Shown in pieces: positions 47,760 to 56,847 of a stretch of DNA of 64,000 nt. This stretch comes from Martelella limonii (GTDB taxonomy: Bacteria; Pseudomonadota; Alphaproteobacteria; Rhizobiales; Rhizobiaceae). The notes beneath the pieces were generated by a model that was given only the letters and a program-made list of their open reading frames with translations, did no database searches and was not told the origin of the DNA. Within the stretch, counting starts at the first letter, position 1. Every line of letters begins with the position of its first letter. Location of the stretch: contig NZ_JABUOU010000002.1 in assembly GCF_013344475.1 (NCBI RefSeq), positions 434,001-498,000 of the forward strand, read 5' to 3'. A program made the translations under genes and the position numbers.

Positions 47760-48644
47760 ATGGCAGACGCGCATCACAAGAACCACGATTATCATATCAT
47801 CGATCCGAGCCCCTGGCCGCTGGTTGCCTCCATCGGCGTCTTCCTGATGGCCTTTGGCGGCGTCGGCTACATGCGCTATCTGAGCGGAGGCACCTTCGAA
47901 ATCCTCGGTCTCAACCTTGCCCAGCCGTGGATCCTGCTGATCGGCCTCGCGGTCGTTCTCTACGTGCTCTTCGGCTGGTGGTCGGACACGATCAAGGAAG
48001 GCCGCGAAGGCCATCATACCCCGGTGGTTTCGCTCCACCTGCGCTACGGCATGATCATGTTCATCGCCTCGGAGGTGATGTTCTTCGTGGCCTGGTTCTG
48101 GGCGTTCTTCGACGCGAGCCTGTTCACCGGCGAAGCCATCCAGGCAGCGCGCGTTCAAGCAACGGGCGGCACCTGGCCGCCGGAAGGCATCGCGGTCGTC
48201 GATCCGTGGCACTTCCCGCTCTACAACACCGTGATCCTGCTTCTGTCCGGCACGACGCTGACCTGGGCACACCACGCCCTGATCCATGGCGATCGCAAGG
48301 GCCTGATCCAGGGGCTGTCGCTGACCGTCCTGCTCGGCCTTATCTTCACCGGTGTTCAGGCCTATGAATATTATGAAGCGCCGTTTGCCTTCAAGAACTC
48401 CATTTATGGCGCAACCTTCTTCATGGCGACCGGTTTCCATGGCTTCCATGTGATCGTGGGCACGATCTTCCTGATCGTCTGCCTGATCCGGGCCGCCAAG
48501 GGTTCCTTCACGCCGGAGCGCCATTTCGGCCTCGAGGCGGCGGCCTGGTACTGGCATTTCGTCGACGTGGTCTGGCTGTTCCTGTTCTTCACCATCTATA
48601 TCTGGGGCGGGTGGGGCGCACCGCTGGCAGAAACCGGCCACTGA
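47760..48644 (+). CDS. ctaE: cytochrome c oxidase subunit III
   Basis: A 294-residue membrane subunit with seven helices that stabilises the oxidase and lipid-lined oxygen path. Family blocks are the N-terminal [41 protein letters not shown] and the C-terminal [17 protein letters not shown]. It is 145 bp downstream of ctaG, with GGGAGAGAGGAAACGGGGACCAGG before the ATG in two purine-rich parts. A strong terminator ends the transcript. Confidence 0.97.
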   Translation: MADAHHKNHDYHIIDPSPWPLVASIGVFLMAFGGVGYMRYLSGGTFEILGLNLAQPWILLIGLAVVLYVLFGWWSDTIKEGREGHHTPVVSLHLRYGMIMFIASEVMFFVAWFWAFFDASLFTGEAIQAARVQATGGTWPPEGIAVVDPWHFPLYNTVILLLSGTTLTWAHHALIHGDRKGLIQGLSLTVLLGLIFTGVQAYEYYEAPFAFKNSIYGATFFMATGFHGFHVIVGTIFLIVCLIRAAKGSFTPERHFGLEAAAWYWHFVDVVWLFLFFTIYIWGGWGAPLAETGH

Positions 48645-48659
48645 GTTCTGGATATCATT

Positions 48660-48687
48660 CCGCCGCCCACCGGGCGGCGGATTTTTT
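48660..48687 (+). terminator. intrinsic terminator of the cox operon
   Basis: CCGCCGCCC (48660-48668), loop ACC, GGGCGGCGG (48672-48680), then ATTTTTT. A 9-bp GC stem with a T-run. Confidence 0.93.
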
Positions 48688-48701
48688 AGGGAGTGCGCTT
48701 G

Positions 48702-48983
48702 ATGTCGATAGAGGAAGAAAAGACCGCTTCGGGTGGTCGCTACTATACCGTCGTTGAAGGCCACGAGGCGGAGATGACCTATTCCCGCGCCTCTGACAGG
48801 CTGATCATCATCGATCATACTGGCGTGCCGGATGCGCTTCGCGGCAAGGGCGTGGGCAAGGTGCTTGCCGAGCATGCCGTGGACGAAGCCCGCAAGGGCG
48901 GCTGGAAGATCATTCCGCTCTGTCCCTTCTTCAAGGCGCTCAGCGTCCGCCACCATGATGAGTGGCACGACGTCATCAACTGA
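48702..48983 (+). CDS. small GNAT-like N-acetyltransferase
   Basis: A 93-residue protein of the small YidJ/GNAT-like type: ASDRLIIIDHTGVPDALRGK then GVGKVLAEHAVDEARKGGWK, where RGKGVGKVL is the acetyl-CoA loop, and IIPLCPFFKALSVRHHDEW follows. These half-size GNATs lack the usual N-terminal strands. The ATG at 48702 has GGGAG upstream. Substrate unknown. It begins a second run of closely packed genes after the cox terminator. Confidence 0.85.
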   Translation: MSIEEEKTASGGRYYTVVEGHEAEMTYSRASDRLIIIDHTGVPDALRGKGVGKVLAEHAVDEARKGGWKIIPLCPFFKALSVRHHDEWHDVIN

Positions 48984-49015
48984 AGACCTGTCTTTCCGAC
49001 TGCCGAAAGTTTGCC

Positions 49016-49405
49016 ATGCCCGCTGATTCGAATCCGCTCGCCCCGCTTGTCCTGTCCGGCCTTAAGGGGCGCTGCCCGCGTTGCGGCGAGGGCCATCTCT
49101 TCGAAGGTTTCCTGTCGCTGAAGACGGAATGCGAGCAATGCGGGCTGAGCTACAGCTTCGCCGATGCCGGCGACGGACCGGCGATCTTCGTCATGCTTGC
49201 CGTCGGCTTTCTGGTGATCGCGCTTGTGCTGTGGACGGAGATCACGTATTCGCCGCCGTTCTGGGTCCATATCCTCGTCTGGGGACCTGTGGCAGTCGGG
49301 CTTTCGCTTGCCGCCCTCAGGGCCTTTAAGGGCGTCCTGATCGTCCTGCAATACCGCCACAGCGCGGCAGAAGGAAAGATCGGTCCGAAGGGTGACGATG
49401 TCTAG
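49016..49405 (+). CDS. DUF983 zinc-ribbon membrane protein
   Basis: A 129-residue DUF983 protein with the same plan as the one at 35326: zinc-ribbon CxxC pairs (GRCPRCGEGHLF, CEQCGLSYSF) and two membrane helices (about 56-78 and 84-106). Position after the cox operon and before SURF1 is conserved in many alphaproteobacteria and suggests a link to oxidase assembly, but this is inference. The stop overlaps the start of SURF1 by 8 bp. Confidence 0.88.
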   Translation: MPADSNPLAPLVLSGLKGRCPRCGEGHLFEGFLSLKTECEQCGLSYSFADAGDGPAIFVMLAVGFLVIALVLWTEITYSPPFWVHILVWGPVAVGLSLAALRAFKGVLIVLQYRHSAAEGKIGPKGDDV

Positions 49406-50126
49406 CCGCCTGTCGTTGATGCGGGTCATCGGGCTGGTTCTGGCCGCACTCGCCTTCATCGCCCTCATCTCGCTTGGCAATTGGCAGGTCCGCCGCCTGC
49501 ACTGGAAGGAGGCGCTGATCGCCTCGGTCGATGCGCGCGTCGAGCAAGCGCCGCTGCCGCTTGGAGCCGTCGAAGCGCTGCCGCAGGACGAACGCGAATA
49601 TCGTCCGGTCACTGCCACTGGGCGGTTCGAGCATGACCGCGAACGCCATTTCTTCGCGACCCATGAAGGCCAATCCGGCTATTATGTCTATACGCCGCTC
49701 AGGCTTGAGGATGGCCGCGCCGTGTTCGTCAATCGTGGCTTCGTGCCGTTTGATGACAAGGAAGCGGCAACGCGGCCGGAAGGACAGATCAAGGGTGACG
49801 TGACAGTCACGGGCCTCGCCCGCAACCGGCTCGACGGCAAGCCTTCCTTCGCGGTTCCGGAAAACGATATTCCGCAGAACATCTTCTACTGGAAGGACCT
49901 CGATGCCATGGCGCAGTCGACGGGGCTTTCCGGAGGCGAGGTTCTGCCGTTCTTCGTCGATGCCGACGATACGCAAAATCCGGGCGGTCTGCCGGTCGGC
50001 GGCGTCACCCGGATCGAGTTTCCGAACGACCATCTGCAATATGCCATCACATGGTACGGCCTTGCCACGGTGCTGGCGGTGATCGTCGCGCTGATGGCCT
50101 GGCGCGGCCGGCGCCGGCATGCGTGA
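49398..50126 (+). CDS. SURF1-family cytochrome oxidase assembly protein
   Basis: A 242-residue SURF1 (Shy1) protein that helps insert heme a into subunit I. Two membrane helices flank a periplasmic domain: one near the N-terminus (about 8-28, with LGNWQVRRLHWK after it) and one at the C-terminus (about 212-234, FPNDHLQYAITWYGLATVLA). The ATG at 49398 overlaps the DUF983 gene, and its own stop overlaps the next gene by 8 bp. This coupling ties it to the oxidase assembly set. Confidence 0.93.
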   Translation: MSSRLSLMRVIGLVLAALAFIALISLGNWQVRRLHWKEALIASVDARVEQAPLPLGAVEALPQDEREYRPVTATGRFEHDRERHFFATHEGQSGYYVYTPLRLEDGRAVFVNRGFVPFDDKEAATRPEGQIKGDVTVTGLARNRLDGKPSFAVPENDIPQNIFYWKDLDAMAQSTGLSGGEVLPFFVDADDTQNPGGLPVGGVTRIEFPNDHLQYAITWYGLATVLAVIVALMAWRGRRRHA

Positions 50127-50598
50127 CCTGTTGGCGCCAGGGCTTTCCGTCGTCTTCTGCGGCACGGCGAAGGGCCTTGTTTCTGCCCGCACGGGTTCCT
50201 TCTATGCCCATCCCTCGAACCGGTTCTATCTGACCCTCCACGAAATCGGCCTGACGCCGGAGCGGGTGGGCCCGGCCGAGTTCCGCAAGCTTCTGGATTA
50301 TGGCATCGGGCTGACCGATCTGAACCAGGTGGAAAGCGGCATGGACAAGGCCCTGACGCCATCAGGATTCGACATTCCCGCCTTCGAGGAAAAGATCAGA
50401 ACCTACCGGCCGCGTCTTGTCGCCTTCACCAGCCTCGCAGGCGCCCGCATCTATTTCGGCGACAACCGGATTGCCTGTGGGCTCCAGCCGCGCGGGATCG
50501 ATGGAATACCGGTTGTCGCGCTGCCCTCGACCTCTGCGGCAAACGGGCATTGGACAAAGGACCGTCATCATTGGTATCAGTTGCCAGAACTGATTTGA
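50119..50598 (+). CDS. Mug-like mismatch-specific uracil/thymine DNA glycosylase
   Basis: A 159-residue protein of the uracil-DNA glycosylase superfamily, Mug/TDG side. The N-terminal strand [20 protein letters not shown] aligns with the active-site loop of Mug; the canonical GINPG is replaced by CGTAKG, so the usual catalytic Asn is absent. The C-terminal loop [11 protein letters not shown] matches the DNA-intercalation motif (NPS-type). Activity is therefore uncertain. The ATG overlaps the SURF1 stop by 8 bp and ispH follows after 5 bp. Confidence 0.8.
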   Translation: MRDLLAPGLSVVFCGTAKGLVSARTGSFYAHPSNRFYLTLHEIGLTPERVGPAEFRKLLDYGIGLTDLNQVESGMDKALTPSGFDIPAFEEKIRTYRPRLVAFTSLAGARIYFGDNRIACGLQPRGIDGIPVVALPSTSAANGHWTKDRHHWYQLPELI

Positions 50599-50603
50599 GC
50601 GAG

Positions 50604-51599
50604 ATGACCATGACCCCATTGACTATTCGCCTTTGCGGCCCGCGCGGCTTCTGCGCCGGCGTCGACCGGGCGATCCAGATCGTCGTGCTGGCGCTGAAGC
50701 GCTATGGCGCGCCGGTCTATGTGCGTCACGAGATCGTGCACAACCGCTACGTCGTCGAAGGGCTTGAGGCGCGCGGCGCGATCTTCGTCGAGGAGCTGGA
50801 CGAGATTCCGGCCGAGCATCGCGAGCAGCCTGTGGTGTTTTCCGCCCATGGCGTGCCGAAATCCGTGCCGGAGGATGCCGAGAGCCGCAATCTTTTCTAC
50901 CTCGATGCCACATGCCCGCTGGTCTCCAAGGTGCACAAGCAGGCAATGCGCCACGAACGGCTCGGCCGCCATGTGATCCTGATCGGCCATGCCGGCCACC
51001 CGGAGGTGATCGGCACCATGGGTCAGTTGCCGGACGGCGCCGTCTCGCTGGTCGAGACGGTGGAAGACGCAAAGCGCTATCAGCCGGCGGATCCGGACAA
51101 TCTCGGCTATGTCACCCAGACCACGCTCTCGGTGCAGGATACCGCCGACGTGATTGCAACGTTGCGTGAACGCTTTCCGAACCTCACGGCGCCTTCAGCC
51201 GACTCGATCTGCTACGCCACCACCAACCGGCAGGAATCGGTGTCGGCGGCAGCGCCCGGCTGCGACCTCTTCATCATCGTCGGCGCGCCGAATTCGTCGA
51301 ATTCCAAACGCCTCGTCGAGGTCGCCAAACGGGCCGGAGCCAAAGAAGCGATGCTGGTCCAGCGCGCCTCGGAGCTTGATTTCGAAGCGATCGGCGACGT
51401 CCGCACGCTCGGCCTTTCCGCCGGTGCTTCCGCGCCCGAAGTCGTGGTCAACGAGATCATCGAGGCATTCCGGCAGCGATTCGACACCACGATCGAACTT
51501 GCCGAAACCACGATCGAAAACGAACACTTTCTCGTCAACCGCCAGCTCCGCGACGTCGAACTGACCGTCGAGGACATGGCCTTCGTCAACGGACGATAA
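50604..51599 (+). CDS. ispH: 4-hydroxy-3-methylbut-2-enyl diphosphate reductase
   Basis: Last step of the MEP pathway, making IPP and DMAPP with a [4Fe-4S] cluster. The 331-residue protein has the three cluster cysteines in [27 protein letters not shown] and [19 protein letters not shown], plus [13 protein letters not shown] and the conserved TTNRQ. The ATG at 50604 is used, with a second in-frame ATG two codons later. It sits 5 bp after the Mug-like gene and 4 bp before thrB. Confidence 0.97.
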   Translation: MTMTPLTIRLCGPRGFCAGVDRAIQIVVLALKRYGAPVYVRHEIVHNRYVVEGLEARGAIFVEELDEIPAEHREQPVVFSAHGVPKSVPEDAESRNLFYLDATCPLVSKVHKQAMRHERLGRHVILIGHAGHPEVIGTMGQLPDGAVSLVETVEDAKRYQPADPDNLGYVTQTTLSVQDTADVIATLRERFPNLTAPSADSICYATTNRQESVSAAAPGCDLFIIVGAPNSSNSKRLVEVAKRAGAKEAMLVQRASELDFEAIGDVRTLGLSAGASAPEVVVNEIIEAFRQRFDTTIELAETTIENEHFLVNRQLRDVELTVEDMAFVNGR

Positions 51600-51603
51600 G
51601 CAT

Positions 51604-52572
51604 TTGGCCGTCTATACCGATATCAATGAAGACGATCTCAGGCAGTTTCTCAAAGCCTATGACGTCGGGGAGCTCCTGTCCTATCGCGGCATCGCGGAGG
51701 GCGTCGAGAACTCCAACTTCCTGCTGCATACCGACCGTTTCCCACTGATTCTGACGCTATATGAAAAGCGGGTGGATGAGGGCGATCTGCCGTTCTACCT
51801 CGGCTTGATGCAGCATCTGGCCGACCGCGGGCTTTCCTGCCCGCTCCCGCTTGCCCGAAGCGACGGCGAGCCCTATGGCAGGCTTTGCGGGCGTCCCGCA
51901 GCGCTGATCTCCTTTCTGGAAGGCATGTGGCTCAGGAAGCCGGCGGCAGAGCATTGCCGGGAACTTGGCGCAGCGCTTGCCCGCATGCATGTGGCCGGTC
52001 AGGATTTCGCGCTGTCGCGCAAGAACGCGCTGGCGCTGAAGGGCTGGGTCGATCTCTGGGACAAGGCGGCATCGCGCGCCGACGAGGTGCAGCCCGGTCT
52101 TGAAAGCGAGATCACGATGGAACTCGCCACGCTTGAGGACCGCTGGCCAGTGGACCTGCCGGAAGGCGTGATCCATGCCGATCTCTTTCCCGACAACGTC
52201 TTCTTCATCGGCGATCAGCTTTCGGGCGTGATCGACTTCTATTTCGCCTGCAATGATTTTCTCGCCTATGACCTGTCGATCTGCCTCAATGCCTGGTGTT
52301 TCGAGAAGGACCGCTCCTTCAACGTGACCAAGGCCCGCGCTCTGATCGAGGGCTATCAGAGCGTAAGGCCGCTCGGCGATGATGAGATCGAGGCGCTGCC
52401 GCTGCTCTGTCGCGGCTCGGCGCTCAGGTTTTTCCTGACGCGGCTTTACGATTGGCTCAACACGCCTGCGGGCGCCCTGGTGGTCAAGAAGGACCCGCTC
52501 GAATATCTGCGCTATCTGCGCTTCCACCGCGCGGTGACGAGCGCCAGCGAATACGGTGTGGAGCGGTCGTGA
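51604..52572 (+). CDS. thrB: homoserine kinase (ThrB, aminoglycoside phosphotransferase fold)
   Basis: Phosphorylates homoserine for threonine synthesis. This is the APH-like type II ThrB of alphaproteobacteria, not the GHMP type. The 322-residue protein has [19 protein letters not shown] at the nucleotide loop and the catalytic [11 protein letters not shown] (H-x-D-x4-N) with [11 protein letters not shown] as the second metal motif. Translation starts at TTG 51604, 4 bp after the ispH stop; the product [20 protein letters not shown] is the family N-terminus. thrC is about 6 kb downstream. Confidence 0.95.
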   Translation: MAVYTDINEDDLRQFLKAYDVGELLSYRGIAEGVENSNFLLHTDRFPLILTLYEKRVDEGDLPFYLGLMQHLADRGLSCPLPLARSDGEPYGRLCGRPAALISFLEGMWLRKPAAEHCRELGAALARMHVAGQDFALSRKNALALKGWVDLWDKAASRADEVQPGLESEITMELATLEDRWPVDLPEGVIHADLFPDNVFFIGDQLSGVIDFYFACNDFLAYDLSICLNAWCFEKDRSFNVTKARALIEGYQSVRPLGDDEIEALPLLCRGSALRFFLTRLYDWLNTPAGALVVKKDPLEYLRYLRFHRAVTSASEYGVERS

Positions 52573-53021
52573 AGAAACAGGTCGAGATTTTTACGGACGG
52601 GGCCTGCTCGGGCAATCCCGGACCTGGCGGCTGGGGCGCGATCCTGCGCTATGGCGACAAGAGCCGTGAGCTCAATGGCGGCGAGAAGCTGACCACCAAT
52701 AACCGCATGGAACTGATGGCGGCGATCGAGGCCTTGAAGGCGCTCAAGGAACCGTGCACGGTGGAACTCTATACCGACAGCGTCTATGTCAAGGACGGGA
52801 TAACGAAGTGGATCTTCGGGTGGAAGAAGAACGGCTGGAAAACCGCCGCGAAGAAGCCCGTGAAGAATGCCGAATTGTGGCAGGCGCTCGAAACCGAGCG
52901 CAACCGGCATGAGGTGACCCTGCACTGGGTCAAGGGCCATGCCGGCCACGAAGAAAACGAGCGCGCGGACGAACTGGCGCGCGAGGGGATGGAACCGTTC
53001 AAACAGGGGCGAGGGGGCTGA
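52569..53021 (+). CDS. rnhA: ribonuclease HI
   Basis: Degrades RNA in RNA-DNA hybrids. The 150-residue protein has the catalytic D-E-D-D set: [43 protein letters not shown] and the final [11 protein letters not shown]. The GTG start at 52569 overlaps the thrB stop (GTGA), indicating coupling. The basic handle region [16 protein letters not shown] is present. Confidence 0.97.
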   Translation: MKKQVEIFTDGACSGNPGPGGWGAILRYGDKSRELNGGEKLTTNNRMELMAAIEALKALKEPCTVELYTDSVYVKDGITKWIFGWKKNGWKTAAKKPVKNAELWQALETERNRHEVTLHWVKGHAGHEENERADELAREGMEPFKQGRGG

Positions 53022-53039
53022 GGCCCTCCGAACAAAATC

Positions 53040-53348
53040 ATGATCATGCATTGTGTTTTCATTCGTTTCCCGCAGGAAACGGGAAGCGACGAGAAACAGG
53101 CGCTTTATGACGAGATTTCCGCGCTTAAACGGGTCATTCCCGGCATCGTCGATGTGAAGGCGGGCGCGAATGTCTCGCCGGAAGGTCTCGATAGCGGTTA
53201 CGCCGACGGCTTCGTCGTAACCTTCGAAGATGCTGCTGCGCGCGATGCCTATCTGGAGCATCCCGACCATCAGGCGGTCGGCGCAAAGATCGTCGCGGCG
53301 GCCGTCGGCGGTATTTCCGGCATTCTCGTTTTCGATATGAAGATCTGA
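53040..53348 (+). CDS. Dabb-domain (stress-responsive A/B barrel) protein
   Basis: A 102-residue dimeric alpha-beta barrel protein: IMHCVFIRFPQETGSDEKQA, IPGIVDVKAGANVSPEGLDS, YADGFVVTFEDAAARDAY and LEHPDHQAVG are typical Dabb blocks. The function is unknown, with roles in stress or small-molecule metabolism suggested for plant and bacterial members. Starts at 53040 or 53046 are both possible; no strong ribosome site is seen. Confidence 0.83.
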   Translation: MIMHCVFIRFPQETGSDEKQALYDEISALKRVIPGIVDVKAGANVSPEGLDSGYADGFVVTFEDAAARDAYLEHPDHQAVGAKIVAAAVGGISGILVFDMKI

Positions 53349-53389
53349 GCGAGCGGCGCCGACGCCTGTCGATTGCATGTGGGCCGCGG

Positions 53390-54490
53390 CTAGGCCATCA
53401 GCCGCCCGATCATGCGCCCTGCGGGATAGAACAGGAACCGCCAGCCGAACCTTGCGGCGCGGTAGCTGAAATAGGCGGCCCCCACCAGCCACAGCACGAA
53501 GGTGGTGGTCCAGCTTGCTGCCGTGATCAAAAGTCCCGTCAGCGTGATGGCGCCCGAGCCCAGCAGGAAGACGATGGCGCGAAAGCGCTTGCCGAAGCGG
53601 GCGGAGAGCTTGCCGAGCTTGGTGAGGTCCGCCGGCGTGCTTGCAACCTTCAGCATGTCGGTACCGGCCTTGAACCCGTTCTTGCCCATCACCGTGCCGA
53701 CTTCCATGGCCGCGTCCTGCATCTTCAGAAGAGGCTTGGTGTTGAGCGAGCTTTGAAGGGCGCGCCTTGCAGCGGGTATATTGCCGCGCTTCAGAAGCGG
53801 CATCGTCTTGCGCAAGGCCGGTCCGCTGACGACCTGGCTTGAAAGCCTGGTGAAAGAGCGGCGTAATGGCGTGGCGATCGCGCCCGCCTTGCCGGCAGCC
53901 TTCAGCGCGCTGGTTCCCACCTTCGAAGCCGATGCCGTGCCGCCCGAAAGGATGACCGCGCCGGTGACGGCGAGGCCGGCAACCGAAAGACCAAGGATCA
54001 GGGAATCGTAATCTTCTCCCTGAAGATAGGCGCCGCCCTCGATGATGATGTCGCGAACGTCGCCGACCGTGGTCAGATCGGTCGCAACCGCGCCCACCAT
54101 GCCGATTGCGCTGTCCGGGCGTCCGGTAATGGCCCCGTCCCAGAGCTCCTGGATCTGGTTGCCGAGGCTTGCCTCTTCGGAGACCGCCATCTCCACCCGC
54201 TCGCGCGTCACGCCGTCAATGCGGATGCCGCGGCTGTCTGCAAGGTCGAGGATGCTTTCGGCGAGGCCGGCATCGTCGCTTGCCAGCGCTTCGGCGATCG
54301 CGCGGTCGTAATCGGTAGGCCGCAGCTTCTCCAGACGGTATTCGGTGAGTTCGACCGGATTGTTGTGCATGGCAAGAAGCTTCACGGCCTCAAGGCCATT
54401 CGGCACCACAAAGGGTGTCGAGACCACCAGCGCAACGGCAAGCACTGCCGTTGCCGCCCGTCTCAGCGATGTGACCGTCACACCAACCAT
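53390..54490 (-). CDS. multi-pass membrane protein, function unknown
   Basis: A 366-residue protein I cannot place in a family. It has an N-terminal hydrophobic segment (about 10-30), a helical soluble part (45-150), a glycine-rich hydrophobic segment (about 165-190, LILGLSVAGLAVTGAVILSG), a basic helical region (200-310), and two C-terminal membrane helices (about 308-350, FRAIVFLLGSGAITLTGLLI, TTFVLWLVGAAYFSY). The ATG at 54490 is chosen for GGAGATATGG before it. It stands alone between Dabb and peroxiredoxin genes, facing them on the minus strand. Confidence 0.7.
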   Translation of the reverse strand: MVGVTVTSLRRAATAVLAVALVVSTPFVVPNGLEAVKLLAMHNNPVELTEYRLEKLRPTDYDRAIAEALASDDAGLAESILDLADSRGIRIDGVTRERVEMAVSEEASLGNQIQELWDGAITGRPDSAIGMVGAVATDLTTVGDVRDIIIEGGAYLQGEDYDSLILGLSVAGLAVTGAVILSGGTASASKVGTSALKAAGKAGAIATPLRRSFTRLSSQVVSGPALRKTMPLLKRGNIPAARRALQSSLNTKPLLKMQDAAMEVGTVMGKNGFKAGTDMLKVASTPADLTKLGKLSARFGKRFRAIVFLLGSGAITLTGLLITAASWTTTFVLWLVGAAYFSYRAARFGWRFLFYPAGRMIGRLMA

Positions 54491-54653
54491 CCATATCTCC
54501 GATCGGGCGCATCGTAGCAGAGACGCATGGCAAGATATATTCTGTTTTCTAGGGGCGTATGACGTTCGGCGGAGGCGCTGGTCAACCAGGCGGAAATGCC
54601 GCTGCACCTTCTATTTGCGACCGGAAGCCGGAGCGGCGGCGCACCGGCGTGAA

Positions 54654-54674
54654 GGCCGCCCGTTGCAGGCGGCC
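54654..54674 (-). terminator. possible terminator downstream of the peroxiredoxin gene
   Basis: GGCCGCC (54654-54660), loop CGTTGCA, GGCGGCC (54668-54674). On the minus strand it is followed only by TTC, so it is a hairpin without a real T-run. It sits 16 bp beyond the peroxiredoxin stop. Confidence 0.4.
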
Positions 54675-54689
54675 CTCGATTTCAGGCGC

Positions 54690-55175
54690 TCAGAGCTGGC
54701 CGAGAATAGTGGCTGCCGCCGAGACCGTGGCTTCGCCGGAATTTTCCTCGACGTTGAGTTCCTTAACCTTGCCATCTTCGACCAGCATCGAATATCGCTT
54801 CGAGCGTGTGCCGAGACCAGGGCCGGGGATGTCCGTTTCCATCCCCAGTTCCTTGGTGAAAGACGCATCCGCGTCCGAAAGGTAGCGGATCTTGCCCGCG
54901 CCGCCGGTGGCCTTCGCCCAGCCGCCCATCACGAACGGATCGTTGACCGCGACAACCACGATTTCATCGACGCCGCGCGCAAGGATCGCGTCACGATTTT
55001 CGAGATAGGTCGGCAGATGGTTGATCGAGCAGGTCGGGGTAAAGGCGCCGGGAACGGCGAACAGCACCACTTTGCGGCCCTTGAAGATGTCGTCGGTCGA
55101 CACCTTTTCCGGACCGTTGTCGGTCAATTCACGCAGGGTGGAAGAGGGAAGGGCGTCGCCCTTGGAAATGGTCAT
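54690..55175 (-). CDS. Prx5-type peroxiredoxin (one-Cys)
   Basis: A 161-residue thiol peroxidase of the Prx5 group. The peroxidatic cysteine is Cys49 in VPGAFTPTCSINHLP, with the conserved Arg in GLGTRSKRYSML. There is no other cysteine in the protein, so it must be resolved by an external thiol (glutathione, glutaredoxin or thioredoxin). The ATG at 55175 starts TISKGDALPSSTL; the frame is open upstream to 55235 without family sequence. It follows the DsbD-alpha-like gene by 34 bp. Confidence 0.92.
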   Translation of the reverse strand: MTISKGDALPSSTLRELTDNGPEKVSTDDIFKGRKVVLFAVPGAFTPTCSINHLPTYLENRDAILARGVDEIVVVAVNDPFVMGGWAKATGGAGKIRYLSDADASFTKELGMETDIPGPGLGTRSKRYSMLVEDGKVKELNVEENSGEATVSAAATILGQL

Positions 55176-55209
55176 GATGAAACTCCTTGGTGGCGTTGCA
55201 TGCACACAG

Positions 55210-56025
55210 TTAGGGCGCGTCATGCTCAAAGACAAGCGGCGTTTCCAGCGCCCGGTCCCCGGTCTTGACCAGTATCAGCCATTCGCTCTCGAGCGATTCC
55301 GCGCCATCCGGCAATGAAGATGCGGGAATGGTGATCACGTAGCGGCCGTCCTGAAAGCTGCCCTCAGGCGCCTTGACGATGAAGCCGTCGCTGCTTGCAA
55401 GCGTGATTTCCGGCGCCGTCTGATCGGGCAGGGTGAGGGCAAGCGTCAGCGCTTCGCCGGTGATGACCGCGCTTGCGATCCGAAAATCATCGGACGGGGC
55501 TTCGGGAAGCGTGGTCGCGGCAACGGCGAGGATCGCAGTGTCGACCGCGCTTGCCTTGTAGGTTTCTTTCCCGACATGAAAGGACGCCTGGAAAGGGATG
55601 CAGATATCCTTGCAAAGCCCGATAAAGGCGCTGACGTCCAGTTGCGGCATTGTGCCGGGGCTTGCCTTCAGCATCAGCGGAAAGGTCACGGGGCCGTCAT
55701 AACCCATATCGGTCACGCCGGTCAGTTCGATGCGCTTGGGCACCGGATAGGCGATGCTTTCAAGGCTGACGTCACTGTCCGCGCTGACCGAAATCTGCGG
55801 CGGTATCCCGCTTTCACCGGGTTCGCGCCAATAGGTGATGAAGCCATCGGCGGGCTCCACCTGCAAGGCACCGCGGATCCTTCCGTCGGCATCGGGCGCG
55901 GTCACGATCAGGCGCATGCGCCCGCCGGTGTCCTCGGCCCATGGGGTTGCGCCGGCATGGGCGTCCGATCCGGCAGGGATCGACAGCGCAAGAGCGGTAA
56001 AAACGAGGGTGCAGCGAATGTTCAT
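55210..56025 (-). CDS. DsbD alpha-domain-like exported protein
   Basis: A 271-residue exported protein with a signal peptide (about 1-22). It resembles the N-terminal (alpha) domain of DsbD (YWREPGESGIPP, FPLMLKASPGTMPQLDVSAF), with the cysteine pair C-K-D-I-C in LCKDICIPFQASF as redox site. The membrane and C-terminal thioredoxin parts of full-length DsbD are absent, so electrons must come from a separate CcdA/DsbD-like membrane protein not in this window. Downstream lies the peroxiredoxin gene. Confidence 0.8.
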   Translation of the reverse strand: MNIRCTLVFTALALSIPAGSDAHAGATPWAEDTGGRMRLIVTAPDADGRIRGALQVEPADGFITYWREPGESGIPPQISVSADSDVSLESIAYPVPKRIELTGVTDMGYDGPVTFPLMLKASPGTMPQLDVSAFIGLCKDICIPFQASFHVGKETYKASAVDTAILAVAATTLPEAPSDDFRIASAVITGEALTLALTLPDQTAPEITLASSDGFIVKAPEGSFQDGRYVITIPASSLPDGAESLESEWLILVKTGDRALETPLVFEHDAP

Positions 56026-56127
56026 ATCACTCCTTTAGCGGGCCGGATGCGGCGGCGATATGGCTTTCGCTCCGAAATGCGGACAATTTCATTTGAACAT
56101 CGCGTGACATTGCCCCATCTTGATCTG

Positions 56128-56778
56128 ATGCCGACGACGAATTTGAAATGCGATCCAAAGACATCGCGGGAGAACGATTTGCTTGAGAACCTTGCGAACG
56201 GACGTGAACGCGGACCTTTTGACGGCCAGTTCCTGATCGCTATGCCGCAGCTTGCGGAAAGCGCGTTCGAACGCAGCGTCATCTATATCTGCGCGCATTC
56301 GGATGAAGGGGCGATGGGCTTCATCATCAACCGCGCCCAGCACGTGACCTTTCCGGAAGTGCTGCAGCAGCTTGCTCTGCTGGATCAGGGAGCGGAGCTT
56401 TCCGTGCCCGCGCTCGCGGATTTCCTGGTGCTCTCCGGCGGGCCGGTGGAGCCCGGTCGCGGTTTCGTTCTGCACAGCTATGACTATTCGGGCGATGGCA
56501 GCATTCCGGTCAGCGACGAACTGGCGATGACAGGTACGCTCGATGTGCTGAAATCAGTTGCAGCCGGCAAGGGGCCGGAGCGGGCGGCATTGCTTCTGGG
56601 GTATGCCGGCTGGGGTCCGGGCCAGCTTGAAAGCGAGATCGCCAACAATGACTGGCTGACCTGCCCGGCGATTGAAGACATGGTGTTCGATTCCGATCTC
56701 GACAGCAAATATGAGCGTGCCCTGTTCTCGATGGGCGTGCGGCCATCGTCGCTGTCGACAAATATCGGGCACGCCTGA
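56128..56778 (+). CDS. YqgE/AlgH family protein
   Basis: A 216-residue protein of the UPF0301 family: GQFLIAMPQLAESAFERSVI, SDEGAMGFIINR, VLSGGPVEPGRGFVLHS, and ERAALLLGYAGWGPGQLE leading into an NDWLTCPA block. The family role is unclear. Members include AlgH, linked to transcription of alginate genes, and YqgE, often next to yqgF or gene pairs of oxidative stress. The ATG at 56128 is preferred; the frame is open far upstream without family features. Divergent from the DsbD-alpha-like gene. Confidence 0.93.
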   Translation: MPTTNLKCDPKTSRENDLLENLANGRERGPFDGQFLIAMPQLAESAFERSVIYICAHSDEGAMGFIINRAQHVTFPEVLQQLALLDQGAELSVPALADFLVLSGGPVEPGRGFVLHSYDYSGDGSIPVSDELAMTGTLDVLKSVAAGKGPERAALLLGYAGWGPGQLESEIANNDWLTCPAIEDMVFDSDLDSKYERALFSMGVRPSSLSTNIGHA

Positions 56779-56847
56779 AACAAAACGGCCCTATACACCG
56801 TTTAGGGGCGTCGGTCGTGATGTGCGACCACAAATTGCGAGGCCCCC

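Noticed and set aside
46974-48968. 664-codon minus-strand frame opposite ctaG-ctaE
   Set aside because: His/Asp/Arg-rich antisense translation of real cox genes, with no family features.
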